From the NCBI GenBank assembly GCA_050084985.1, contig JBITNC010000001.1, positions 191,394,001-191,458,000 of the forward strand: a stretch of 64,000 bases of DNA, written 5' to 3'. Both the position numbers and the translations under genes were made by a program. The DNA comes from Nageia nagi. Taxonomy: Eukaryota; Pinophyta. Positions 43,211-54,920 of this stretch are shown here, in pieces. The notes beneath the pieces are model-generated. The model did not search any database, was not told the DNA's origin, and saw only the letters and a program-made list of their open reading frames with translations. The first letter of the stretch is position 1. Each line of letters opens with the position of its first letter.

Positions 43211-43790
43211 GCTAGTCCAAAATATATGCATAATGCTATTCTTTATAGAAAATCCATTTTGTGCATATCTTATGATCATTGCAATCCATGAAATTATATA
43301 TGCATCATGCATCTTATCAAATAATTAGCAAACCTTGATAGTTGAATGTTGGTATATGCTTATAGGGGGAATTAAATCTTGATAATATGTAGAGTGGTAC
43401 TCTACCCAAAAAAGAAAAAACAAAGATATGACAATCAGTTAAATATATCATAAAAAGCAAAGAGCCAATGATAGGAAAGTTGCACACCAGTAAGTACTTG
43501 AAATTCCATAGAGTTATTCAATAATGATTGATCTACATATATTAGAATTGATTATGGTTTTATTAGCAACAATGGTGTATTATAGAAAATTTAAAAATTA
43601 GATGGATGTGATCTTGTTTAGTGAGTAAGGAACCTAAAGATTCAACTCAAAACATAATTAAATCTAATGGAAAGATTGATATAAATTACAAGCTTAACGA
43701 TGGTTTGGACAACAAGCCTCACTATGGCTTTATTAGTGAGCTTGATGATGGTCTAGTCAATGAGCCTGATAATGCTTTGGCCAAAAAAGA

Positions 43791-44940
43791 AGGTATGTAA
43801 ACTATACAACAAATTTGCCCATAATGTTGTTTACTTGTAGTTGTCATTCTATAACGCATAGTAATATTTGGATTGTACCTAATGTATAGGTATTGATGCC
43901 ATATCATCACACACTTTAAACTCTAAAATCAAATAATAAGAGGTCCAATAAGATTTGTGATTAATGTGAGCAACATAAATAAGATGGAGATCATTAGTAA
44001 TCTAATTGGATTACCCATTGGAGAAAATACAATGATGTTTTTATCCTTTTTGGGACTAGTACTCAGGGAGCTTGTTCCTATCACTTATAAATATTAGAAG
44101 CTAATCCCAACAAAAGTTAAAGATAATTATTAGACAATGGTTAAGGTAACTTACTAGTGGTCAAAATATTTCATAGTTTCCACTTTTAAATACTTATATA
44201 AATGTTGTATCAAATAAGATAATGAATAAATATGATAATAATATTTCAAAAGACTACAAGATATATTGGAATTGTAAAAATGATATGACAAAAAGGAAAT
44301 CCCATCATAAACTAGAAGGCTTCCTTTGATAATGACAATATAACAATAATCATCCCTAGAGAGCTAACATAGAAAGTTGAAGTAGGATAAAGAATTACTC
44401 TAATTGGAAAACTAGTGGTAGTAAGGTGTTACCATCCCAATTTTGAGCTTTCAAAATCTTGAATAAAAGGAGATTTTTTTATATTTTAGATACCACTTCA
44501 TGTTTGATTATTGTTTTACTCATGATCTTATTTTTCACCTTTGTGATCACTACATTTGATCAATCTCTTGAACATGCATGATGAATTCATCCTTGGTTTT
44601 CATAGTCCAAACAAGTGAAATTATGATTTATCAAAATCAAAGTGTCAAATAATTGATTTTATGGTTTCATATCAAAGAAATAATTGATTTTATGGTTTCA
44701 TATCAAAGAGCTCTACATTAAGACCTATCACCTTTTACAACTCATCAAAAGGAGCTACAATTTATGAGATCTTAAATATTTAAGTTTTATTAAAAATGAG
44801 CAATTTCATTAAATTGTTAATTCATATATTTTTATCGATATTTTTGGAAATCTAAAATTTATGAAACATGTCATGCATATAATCATTAGAAAAATATCAG
44901 TTGCAAGAAGCTCATATAATTAATAGAATAAAAAATGAAA
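43791..44940. other. Non-coding DNA between duplicated segments
   Basis: No gene recognised. A perfect tandem duplication of about 30 bp ('aataattgattttatggttt...') lies at 44647-44709. Confidence 0.5.
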
Positions 44941-44949
44941 TCCATATAT

Positions 44950-45690
44950 AAAATATCCACACAACCAATTTAGATTTTATGAGTATTTTAGCAATAAAGT
45001 TCAAAGCTCCCCCAAGACAACATGCACAAACCATAGCATTCAATTTACATTGACTAACTCATATACATATCCACATACCCAATTTATGTTTTATAGGTAT
45101 TTTGGAAGTGAAAAGCTCCCTCAAGATAGAATATTTAATTTATAAGAACGAAGTAGATGCATCCACACATCCAATTTAGATTTTATTGCTATTTTGGTAG
45201 TGAAGTTCAATTCTCCCTCGAGATAGCCTACAGAAACCATAAAATTTGATTTATAAGAACTAACTAGATATATCCACACATCCAATTTAACTTTGATAGG
45301 TATTTTGGTAGTGAAGTTCAAATCTCCTTCAAGATAACCTAGACCTATCACAACATTCAATTTATAAGAACCAAGTAGACATATTCACATATCCATTTAA
45401 GTTTTATGGGTATTTTGATAGTGAAGTTCAAATCTCCCTCAAGTTAGCTTACATGAACCATAATATTTTATTTACAAGCACCAAGTAGAAACACACATGC
45501 ACCTAATTTATATTTTATGGGTATCTTGGTAGTGAAGTTTAAATCTCTCTCATGATAAGCTACATAAATCATAACATTCAATTTACGTACACCAAGTAGA
45601 TACATATACACATCCAATTAATGTTTTATGGGTATTTTGGTAGTGAAGTTTAAAGCTTACTCAAGATAACTTGCATGGACAAGAAGATCA
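44950..45690 (-). repeat. Tandem array of PPR E-motif units, about seven of 108 bp
   Basis: Starts recur near 44953, 45048, 45147, 45258, 45366, 45477 and 45588. Each unit carries 'ccaa.tta..ttttatgggtat' and 'gtgaagttcaa..ctccctca'. Reversed, each reads about 36 residues, such as GYLEGELNFTTKIPIKVKLD followed by VWIYLVSSYK, the E-motif segment of a PPR gene. Adjacent units join in frame where undamaged. PPR repeats in real genes are strongly diverged, so a near-uniform array implies amplification of one exon fragment. Confidence 0.75.
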
Positions 45691-45700
45691 ACATTGCATG

Positions 45701-46460
45701 TGTAGACACCTAAAAATGAATTATTATTGATCAAATAATTCATTTTATAGCATCAATGATATTTATTGTAAAAAGGGGTTAAAAATATATCCAAGGCAAT
45801 GTAATTAATGTAATCGACCATAGAACAATGTAAAAGGTATCAAATATCAATAAAGACACCACAAACAATGTAATGTGTAATGATCCCAAGAATCAAAGAT
45901 GATCAAGATGTTGCTATAAAAGAATACCAAAGGAAATATAATCTCTCATAAGCATATGGATGAGAGGGAGAGAGAATAGAACATGTAATATCATATCCAT
46001 CCCAACAAAGGTGTTTCCTAACACCACCTATCTCACATTTGTTATACCCTTCATCTTATCTCATGCATTTCAATTTGTGCTCATGGATGTGCATATTTTA
46101 GGTCATTAACGATGTTCATTATGATGGGATGTTATTATGTTTGAAGTTTGATATGTAATATTCTTTGTCTGCTTTCATATACTTCAATTCATGTGCATAA
46201 TTCTACTAATTCCATGTAGCTAATAGCATGTATTTCACATAATTTGATGATGTGATAATTCAGTTACCTAAAGCTCACTAATGATTAGAAGGTAGGCATG
46301 TGACCACTTTTTTTATATGTACTCAGAATGCTCTATTCATTTATGAGGTTTATACATTAGTTAGAGACCATATATGGATTGTATTACCTTAAACAATAAT
46401 ATTCTATATTGTAAATCATATTAATGAATTATTTTTTTAATTCATTATTTATGGTATACA
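45701..46460 (+). repeat. 5' LTR of deleted Tat-like element
   Basis: 760 bp. TATA box (CTATAAAAG) at 45914-45922. Followed by TTTTGGTGAACC (primer site from about 46463). Confidence 0.9.
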
Positions 46461-46770
46461 TTTTGGTGAACCTAACTATTTGATTTATCTTGCCCTACCA
46501 AAGAGATCTCGTAAGAATTTTGTAACAAATCTATGTCGTCAATAGAGTTTATAGCTATTTTTGGGCAATAAATGGCATTATAATGGAAAAAACATCTTGA
46601 AAGATGATTAGAGAAGTGCATACACTATGTAAAGAGGTAAATGAATTGAAAGGTTTGGGTAGTTCATCGATAGTGCCAGATCCTATCACAACTACACAAC
46701 TTACCAATTTGAGAATAGTAGGAGATCACAACAAAGTGAAGAGGACTATGATGGTGTATTAAACTCATCC
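46461..46770 (+). other. Primer site and leader
   Basis: TGGTGAACCTAAC at about 46464-46476, the same type as in the nested gypsy element. The rest is non-coding leader of about 300 bp. Confidence 0.6.
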
Positions 46771-47580
46771 TTGTATGAGGAGATCCATAATTATTCCCCA
46801 CCACCCAATCAAGAGGCCCCCAAATTTGAAGAAGATGGTTCTTGCTCTACATCATCAATCTCATTAGATCCAACTCCTTTAGCTGAGGAAATAGTAATAG
46901 CTAATATCTTTTCATATCCTTTTGTTCATGAATATATGGTTGATAGCTATAAGAGTATTGAAAAAAGTTTAGAAACATTAGATCATGATATGTTGTCTTT
47001 TCTTATTTATGATCACATTGATGATGAATCATGGTATAATGATGTTATTCCACTTGAGTTTGATTGCTGTAATGATGATATATTGGAGTACATGGGGGTA
47101 TGTTCTAAATTGGCTAAATTAAATGAAGAAAATAAGGAATAAAATTATATTTTAGGGTTGAATGGATCATCAATACTATTACAAAAGAATGATGAATTGG
47201 TTAATGCTGAAGTTGCTCTTCCAACACCATATAAAAAAAGATGCACAAACATGATTATTGAGAGTCATAGTGATTTTGCTAGGTCTTATATTGATATGCA
47301 TTGTTTAGATCCTTGTTTTTTCTTACATTGTTCAAAATGGATGGTTCATGTTAATAAGCTTATTGGAGTGATAAGAGTTGATATTTCATTTCCAAATATT
47401 GATATGATTATGGCTACTTTTACTTTGTCTCTCATGGATGGATATAGTCAGAGTTTAGTTCTAATGGATTGTAGGAAAGATGTATATTTTTCCATAATAT
47501 ATGCCTTGGGGGCATTATTGTTTCAGCAAGATGATGGAAAAGGGCACTTCATTATAGATTTGATAGCAAAAATCATTTAG
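46771..47580 (+). pseudogene. pol: Collapsed gypsy pol: linker, RT and RNase H pieces fused
   Basis: One frame of about 270 codons with a single TAA (47140-47142). The first part is acidic and resembles the linker before RT. It then reads DFARSYIDMHCLDPCFF (the usual FAWSY.DMPG.DP), GVIRVDISFPNIDMIMATF and SLMDGYSQ, then passes directly into YALGALLFQQDDGKGHF, the RNase H segment normally about 150 residues further on. Protease, the catalytic RT centre and integrase are missing. It is not functional. The open frame may reflect packing of one recombinant or the youth of the deletion. Confidence 0.7.
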
Positions 47581-48544
47581 AATGATGGTACAATAGGGTA
47601 TAAAGAACTTTTTAATGCATATGATGGGGATCCAAACTATCAATGATGTGTATTACTATTTACACATTGTTAGCAATGTGTAAATAAAAAAAGAAAAAAA
47701 AAGTGCAAGAGAGAAAAAGATAAAAATTGATGATAGTACAATATTTGCATACCATGGACATAAAAATGCTAGGTCATTGATGGCCATCTATATAGCTAGT
47801 GAGAGTTTACTCACTTAAAAGATAAATTAATGATGCAACTATAAGTAGATTGCTGACATTGACTCATCAGAAATGGATAACATAACCCACTATGTATCCA
47901 AAATATTTTCATGCAGGGTATATCTAACACTTTTTGCAGGTATCTACATCAAAATAAGAAAACCATGTAATGTATATTCCATGTTGTCAATGACATGCAC
48001 TACTATTTATACATCATTAGTAACATGCTTATTAATGAATAAATACCTAAAATCAAGTGACCTCTTCTGTTCAAGGTATGGATGTAAGTGCATTAGATTT
48101 TTGAGAACCAAAGATGATGGAATGAATAGATTCATGGTTGAACAGTGTAAGGGAAAAATTACACCTTTTTTGTATCAAGGTATGGATGTAAGAGCATCAA
48201 CTACCTAAGTATCAGAAATGAAGGAATGAACAAATTCATTATTGAACAGTGCAAGGGGAAACTATTTTAGATATTAGATGTGGGATTGTAAGACTACCTA
48301 CTAGTAGAGTTCCTTCCATGATAGAAATATCACAAAGGAAAAAAAGAGATAGTTCTTCAAATTTTATGTTGGCTACACCACTCAAGGAGCTTTCCTAGAG
48401 AAACCAAAACAAAAAGGGGTAGGAAAGGACCCTCATCATCATCGTAAAATGGTAGTGTTGGATAAATATTTTAAAAAAATTCTTCTATATTTCTTTGGAT
48501 ATGTATTTTCATTGCTTGAATCACACCTCTAAAGAGGGGCAAAA
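47581..48544 (+). other. 3' non-coding region of deleted element
   Basis: Contains a direct duplication of about 100 bp: 'tcaaggtatggatgtaag' to 'gaacagtg.aaggg' at about 48073-48157 and 48174-48258. It ends CCTCTAAAGAGGGGCAAAA, where a small CCTCT/AGAGG inverted repeat overlaps the polypurine tract. Confidence 0.65.
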
Positions 48545-49229
48545 TGTAGATGCTTAAAAATGAATTATTATTTATCAAAATAATTCATTTTATAGAATCA
48601 AGAATATTTATTGTAAAAAGGGGTTAAAAATATACCTAAGGTAATGTAATAAATGTAATGGACTATAGAACAATGTAAAGGGTATCAAATATCAATAAAG
48701 ATACCACAAACAATGTAATGTGCAATGATCCCAAGAATCAAAGAGGATCAAGATGTTGCTATAAAAGAATACCAAAGTAACAATCTCTCTTGAGCATATG
48801 GATGAGAGGGATAGAGAATAGAACATGCAATTTATCATATTTATCCCAACAAAGGTGTTTCATAACACCACCTATCTTAGATTTGCTATACCCTTCATCT
48901 TGTCTCATGCATTTCAATTTCTACTCATGGATGTGTGTATTTTAGGTGATTAATGATATTCGTTGTGATGGGATGTTATTGTTTTTGAAGTTTGATTTGT
49001 AATAATGTTCATCTACTTTTGTATACTTCAATTCATATACACAATTCTACTAATTCCATGCAACTAACGATGTGCATTTCACATAAATTGATGGTACAAT
49101 AATTTAGCTACCTAGAGCTCACTAATGATCATAAGGTAGGCATGTGAGCACTCATTTTGTATGTACTCAAAATGGTATATTTGTTTATGAGTTTATACAT
49201 ATGTTAGAAATTATATATGGCTTGTATTA
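48545..49229 (+). repeat. 3' LTR of deleted Tat-like element, left part
   Basis: Begins TGTAGATGCTTAAAAATG and matches 45701 onward. It stops at TATTA (49225-49229), where the TRIM is inserted. The remainder is 50703-50780. Confidence 0.9.
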
Positions 49230-50702
49230 TGTTAGGTCCTATACTACTCATTAGCCATATATTATTATTATGTGTCCCATAGAAGCCACTATGGTTATTG
49301 TTATTCCCTTACATTATTATTGTTATGTCGGCTAGTTTCCTTTCATTGTAGTGGCACCCTTTGGACTCCTATATATACTAAGGAGGTATTATCATTTGTA
49401 TTGTCTATTGCTGTGTAGTTGATGTGATGTAAAGAAGGTTGCCCCCTCGAAGTGGCTTATTACAGATTATGATGTAAAGGAGATTACCCCTCAAAGTGGC
49501 TTATTATAGATTTTATCTCTTGTTCAAGGTGTTGAGCTCTTTCTCTCATGATTTTATGCTAATTGGGAAATTTGTTCATAAATTTAGTATCAGAGCAGAT
49601 GATCTATGGGTTTCATTGCTCAAAACTAATCATTGTGGCATTTTCACTGCTAATTTATTTTCACAAAGTTTTAGATTTTAAAATTTATTGTGTTTTTAGA
49701 AGACATACCAAATAAGTTTTAGTTCTAATTTTAGCTCCTAATTTGTTATATTTTTCAAGTTACACTAAAGGTAAGTTAGGTTTGTGACTAGTCTCAAAAT
49801 AGGTCTGAAGCAGGTGTTCTAGCTAAAAAGTGTATATCTAAAGTTTTACAGCTCCAAACTAGGTGAAACCATTAGATGGTTAGGGTAAAGACTAAAGTTT
49901 ATCTGATACAATTTTCAAGGTATAAGAATAAATTGGTGACACATGGCACTTTGTACAAGTTCGCTCTTCTAAAAAATCTAAAAATCAACACATTTTTGGA
50001 AAGTTGCAGCCATTTCCTATTGGAATATTCAGAATTTGAAAATATGGCATTGAAAATAAGACATTTGTGGCTACCATAGGTAGAAATTTCAACTCTAAAG
50101 GGCCAAATTTTAGATTTACATCAGTTTGAAGGTCGAACAATATGAACAGTCTCCAAATCTGTTTGAACAACATCCTTAGAGATGGCTTTTAGGATGGTAA
50201 GGAAGGTTGAAAGTAAAAATATGGCAATAGCTAAAGATTCCACATGGGAAGATGAGAATTTTCTATAGAAGCATCCCAAACTACTCAAATGTTGAGGACA
50301 ACATTTTTTTGAAGGAGAGGGCATGTTAGATCCCTATACTACTCATGTAGCCCATATATTATATTATGTGTCCCATAGAAGCCACTATGGTTATTGTTAT
50401 TCCCTTACATTATTATTGTTATGTTGGCTAGACATTATTATTGTTATGTCGGCTAGTGTCCTTTCATTATAGTGGCACCCTTGGACTCCTATATATACTA
50501 AGAAGGTATTATCATTTGTATTATCTATTATTGTGTAGTTGATGTGATGTAAAGGAGGTTACCCCTCGAAGTGGCTTATTATAGATTGTGATGTAAAGGA
50601 TGTTGCCCCTCAAAGTGGCTTATTACAGATTTTATCTCTTATTTAAGGCGTTGAGCTCTTTTTCTCATGATTTTATGCTAATTTGGAAACTTTTTTATAA
50701 CA
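49230..50702 (+). mobile_element. TRIM (miniature LTR retrotransposon)
   Basis: 1,473 bp with direct terminal repeats of 354 bp (49230-49583) and 379 bp (50324-50702), ends TGTTAG / ATAACA. Target duplication TATTA at 49225-49229 and 50703-50707. A primer site close to TGGTATCAGAGC (TTAGTATCAGAGCAG at about 49584) and a polypurine tract GAAGGAGAGGGCA before the right repeat. The 740-bp interior codes for nothing recognisable. The right repeat is longer because a 25-bp block ('acattattattgttatgt.ggctag') is doubled. Its movement would depend on another element, probably copia-type. Confidence 0.9.
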
Positions 50703-50780
50703 TATTACCTCAAACAATAATATTATATATCTAAATCATATTAATGAATTATTTATTTAATTCATTATTTATGGTCTAGA
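50703..50780 (+). repeat. 3' LTR of deleted Tat-like element, right part
   Basis: Starts with the second TATTA, continues 'cctcaaacaataatatta...' and ends ATGGTCTAGA, aligned with ATGGTATACA at the 5' LTR end. GCATG follows. Confidence 0.88.
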
Positions 50781-51968
50781 GCATGTATAATGATTCATCC
50801 TAGAAGTAATGAATAAGAATTGATTACTTTATTAAAATATTCAAAGTTAAATCAACACACACAAAATGTTATATTGTAAGGGTTTATTTGCAATTTCCTA
50901 ATAATATAAAATAGTTTAATGACATATTTGTTGTAGCTATGAATTATATATTCTCTAATCATTGCACTCTATAAAACTATATCTAGGGACTTAATTAGGT
51001 GAGCATGCGAAAAGTTATTAGGTATTGGAGATAAACTTGGTTGCAATAAGTCATTGCCTACTTAAAGGTTATTCACAACACTTTTTGAAAAATAAAATGG
51101 AACATTGCTTTTATATATCTAAAAGCATGCTCATTATTGTTTTGAAAGACTCTTTACATATTACTTTACTTTACATCACCAATAATCTTCACAAGAACAT
51201 TCCATTTTTAAATGCAATTTTCTACTTTTAAATTAATATTTGAAAGTAAAACATAAGATGAAACATATTTAGGCTTCAACAAAAAAGGGATTATTACCAT
51301 AAACAACCTTATTCCTACATGTTTATGTGATTTGCAAGCACCAAGTAGATATGTTCACACACCCAATTCATGTTTTATAGGCATTTTTTGGTAATAAAGT
51401 TCAAAGCTTCCTCAAGATATCATGCACAACTAAATCTAGTCTAAAATAAATGCATAATACTAGTGCATATCTTATGACCATTGCATTTCATGAAATTGTA
51501 TTCGCATTATGCATCTTGTCAATAATTATTGTTCCTTATGTATTTAAATGTTGGTATGTGCTCATAGGGAGAATTTAAGTTTGATAATAGTAAGTGGTAC
51601 TCAACCCAAAAAAAATAGAAAAACATGATAGGAAGTTGAATATATCATAAAAAGTAAACATCTAGTGATAAATAAGTTGCACACCTAGTAAGTAGTTTGA
51701 AATTTGATAATGTTATTCAATAATGATTGATTTGTGTATATTAGAATTGATTATGGTTTGTTGGAAACTATGGTGTATTATAGCAAATTTAAAAATTAGA
51801 TGGATGTGATCTTGTTTAGTGAGTAAGGAACCTAAAAAAGATGCAACTCATGACATAATTAAATCTAATGGTGAGAATTATATAAATTACAAGCTTAAGG
51901 ATGGTTTGGATAATGAGCCTGAACTATTTGTTTTTAGTGATTTTGAGATGGTCTAGCAATGATGAAGG
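50781..51968. repeat. Segmental duplication, copy B, right half
   Basis: Continues the match to copy A (42610-43770) after the retroelement. It includes one more 108-bp PPR-derived unit at about 51330-51430. It breaks off at 51968 where a TGTAAACACC sequence begins. Confidence 0.8.
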
Positions 51969-52716
51969 TGTAAACACCCTAAAGTCATATTTTACCTTAC
52001 TAATGGTGTTTTATGATATTTATGATATTTACTATGTCATATACTATCATGTTGATCTAACATGTTATTTAGTATTTTGATAGGTTTGATTGATATCATT
52101 TTGGCCTTTAAGTCATTTCTAACATGTTGGTTCTAATCATTCGAAATGATTGGCTAATTGTCTGGATGATCTTGTAGGATTTGGTCATGATATCTATAAA
52201 AGGTAATTGAAGCTCATTTTTCAAGGTTAGATATCTTTTTTATGAGCTTTGTAATTACTATACCTATCTGCATGTAATTACAAGTTTGTGATATCATCTT
52301 CAAGTGTTTACATCAAGCTTTGAGCCTCCATCTTCATGCCTTAGGATTGCTTCTCCATGCTTCATGGATTGAGCTATCTTTTGGTTATTTGAAGAGCTTA
52401 TGATACTAATATTTGAATTCATGAGTTATTTCAAGTTTATATCTTATTTAAATCCATATTGAAGACTTGAATCCTTTTTAATATTATGTATTTATCATTT
52501 GTTTGGCATATAGGCATAACTAGGCTAGATTTCATACTTAGGGTTTCAACCTAGGGTTTGTCCTTTAAGGTCAAAACCTTAGGATTTGAGGCATCTTTGT
52601 TATTTGATTAGTCTTTGTGGAATTAAATCCATATTTGTTAATCTTGTTACCATTTTCATTTGTATCATTTGATTATTTTAGGCAAAGCTTTACACATACT
52701 TAGATCTTGAACTTTC
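51969..52716 (+). repeat. Possible solo or truncated LTR
   Basis: Begins TGTAAACACCCTAAAG, like the TGTAGACACCTAAAA ends of the Tat-like LTRs. It interrupts copy B of the duplication and has a TATA-like TCTATAAAAGG at about 52193. No partner or right-hand target duplication is recognised, and the copia element begins at 52717. Confidence 0.4.
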
Positions 52717-53216
52717 TATTAGAATTTGTAATGTTATAATGTGGTATATTTATATTCAATGTAAATTCACTTAATGCTTAAAGTATCATTAGATACCTTA
52801 AAGCATTAAAGAAATAAATATAGAAAAATATTTAACCTTACCCTTAGGTAAAAGGGAGGTCAAAGAATGGGTTTAAAAATAGAAACATCTTTAACCTTAC
52901 CCTTGCGTGAAATAGAGGTTAAAGAACGAGTTTCATCTTATAAAAAGAGGTGTACCCCTCTTTCTTTGTAATTAGTTTTTAAGTAGAATCTTGCTATAGG
53001 TTTAAGGTCTTGGAGAGAGAGGGGGAAATTTTGTAAGAGAGTTAAGAATAAGAAGATATTAGTTAGTGGATGTACTCCCAAGGAGGGAGGAACCACTTTA
53101 TATCCTATGTTATTTATGAGATTGGCTTGTGTTGTTGTTCTATGCTATTGATGTTGTAAGTGCCTTCTTGAGATCTTGGTAAACTAGAGGTTATTTAGAA
53201 AGGGTTAACTTCTTCA
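52717..53216 (+). repeat. 5' LTR of older copia relative
   Basis: About 500 bp, with TATA (TTATAAAAAG) at 52938-52947 and the 'gtactcccaaggagggagga' phrase shared with the other copia LTRs. Confidence 0.85.
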
Positions 53217-54920
53217 AGTGGTATCATAGCCATTCTCAGAGGCTCCTCTTTAATGACTTTGAAGATTTTTTCTTTTCTTTCTACATCTACTTTGTTGAGG
53301 TAAAAGGGCTTGAAGGGTTCTATGTATTGTTGTATTTTTAAATTTTAGCTATGACTCCATCAATGACTTAAATTTTTGTATCTCTTCTCCATATAATAAT
53401 TAACCCTTCCTCTTAACTCACCTTAGCTAGTTCTAGTTTATTAAAAAGTTTGGGCTTCACTCTTTAAAAACAAAAAAAAAACATAAAAGCAGTATGAGTT
53501 TCTTAAAAAATTGTTTGGTATATTTTTTAAACTTGCTATTTAAAAAAAAAAAGAATTTTTTGATTATTTTTTAAAGGGAAGTTTCTTTTTTTTTTCTATT
53601 TTTTTAATCCTTTTAAAATTGCAAAATTATGGGCTTTAGTTTTTAACAAAAATAATAATAGGTATGAGCTATTATGGGCATTTTTTAAAAACTATTTTTT
53701 TTGCTAAATTATCATTTTTTACCTTAGTGCAAATTATTTTAAGAAACTTAATTAATCATGCACTTTAGAGAAAAAGGGGAAATATGGATTAATATTTTGT
53801 GTTAATGCATGATTAAAATAATGCATAATTATTGCTATGTATAAAATGCATGGTTTAATATTTTATCCTAATGCACAATTATTGCTATGTGGATAAAATT
53901 TTTAATGTGTGGTTTAAATATTTTATCCTAATTATTGCTATTAAGCACACATGTGAATGGATAAAAGTTTTCTTAAGTACTTTTGCCTATGAATTTTTTA
54001 ATAATAATTTGAAAATAAGAAAATGTTTTAAGTCAATTTTTAAGTAACAAGTAATTAATTTTTTTTAATAATGAACCTTGTGTTTAGAGATCCAATAAGG
54101 GTTGTAACAAAACCCATTGGAATCTTAGGTTCATATGTTGTGACTTAAAATTAATGAACCTTTTGTAAAGAGATCCATTAGAAGTTGTAACAAAACCCAT
54201 TGGAATCTTTAGCTCATACCTATGGTGGAATATGGATGTAGTTTCATATTTAAAGAATTTTTATTATTTTGCACTTTACTTTATATATAAAGTATGCAAA
54301 CATTAAGAAATTGCTTCCCCCTAAAATGAACACATCTGCATGATTATTCCACAACATGAATTATTTAGGGACCCATGAGGTGAGGATAAGGCAAACTTGA
54401 GCCTTTTAATTTAATGACCCAAGTGGTGAAAATTTTGTACTTATTAATCACCCCTAAGTCCTTTTTTGGTCTAGATTTAACTCCATATAGCTAGAAAGGC
54501 ATGTGTGTAGTGATACCACATGTCCCCCAATCCATTTAGGGATTATCCTTATAGACTAGGAGGAAAATTGGAAGCTTAAGCAAGATAATTAATTTGGTCG
54601 ATCCAACATATGTCAAAACTTTGAAAAATAGGTAGTACTTCTCCTTGTGAGAGTATATTATTACCCAAAGGAAACTGGTTGAGGATTGGTAGGACTTGGG
54701 TTCCTTGCAAGCATCCATATGAAGGCTTAATTTTAGAAAAGAAAACAAGCCTCAACTCTTATGATTATACTTTATGTAATAATGTTAGATGGATAATTAT
54801 TATGCTTATTAACAATTTAAGCATATAATTTGTTGATTAGTTTAAACAAGTGTAATTATTATTTTTAAATTCAACATGTATGCTTACATTATTTATCTTT
54901 TTTTTTATATCTTTTTAGCT
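53217..54920 (+). other. Leader of older copia relative
   Basis: Primer site, then donor-like GTTGAG|GTAAAA at 53300 and acceptor CTTTTTAG ending 54918. In between are A/T-rich tracts and a tandem duplication of about 100 bp (about 54065-54215) around ACAAAACCCATTGGAATCTT. Confidence 0.6.

Larger units (their letters stand above)
42340..43790. repeat. Segmental duplication, copy A (PPR-derived, empty site)
   Basis: The sequence matches 44950-45700 joined to 50781-51968 over most of its length (e.g. 'gtataatgattcatcctaga', 'cttaattaggtgagca', 'aataaaatggaaca', 'gatggatgtgatcttgttta'). It lacks the 5-kb retroelement, and its site 'aatgcatgtataatg' (about 42607-42621) is the unoccupied form of the other copy's target. 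Confidence 0.85.
45701..50780 (+). mobile_element. Deleted Tat-like Ty3/gypsy element with nested TRIM
   Basis: The 5' LTR 45701-46460 (760 bp) begins TGTAGACACCTAAAAATG. The 3' LTR is 48545-49229 plus 50703-50780, split by the TRIM. Perfect target duplication GCATG at 45696-45700 and 50781-50785. Primer site TGGTGAACCTAAC follows the 5' LTR. The polypurine tract AGAGGGGCAAAA before the 3' LTR matches that of the 5.1-22.8 kb element. The internal region is only about 2.1 kb and holds a fused remnant of RT and RNase H. Confidence 0.9.

Noticed and set aside
51025-51231. Open frame of 68 codons in copy B
   Set aside because: Not open in the paralogous copy A and has no family signature.
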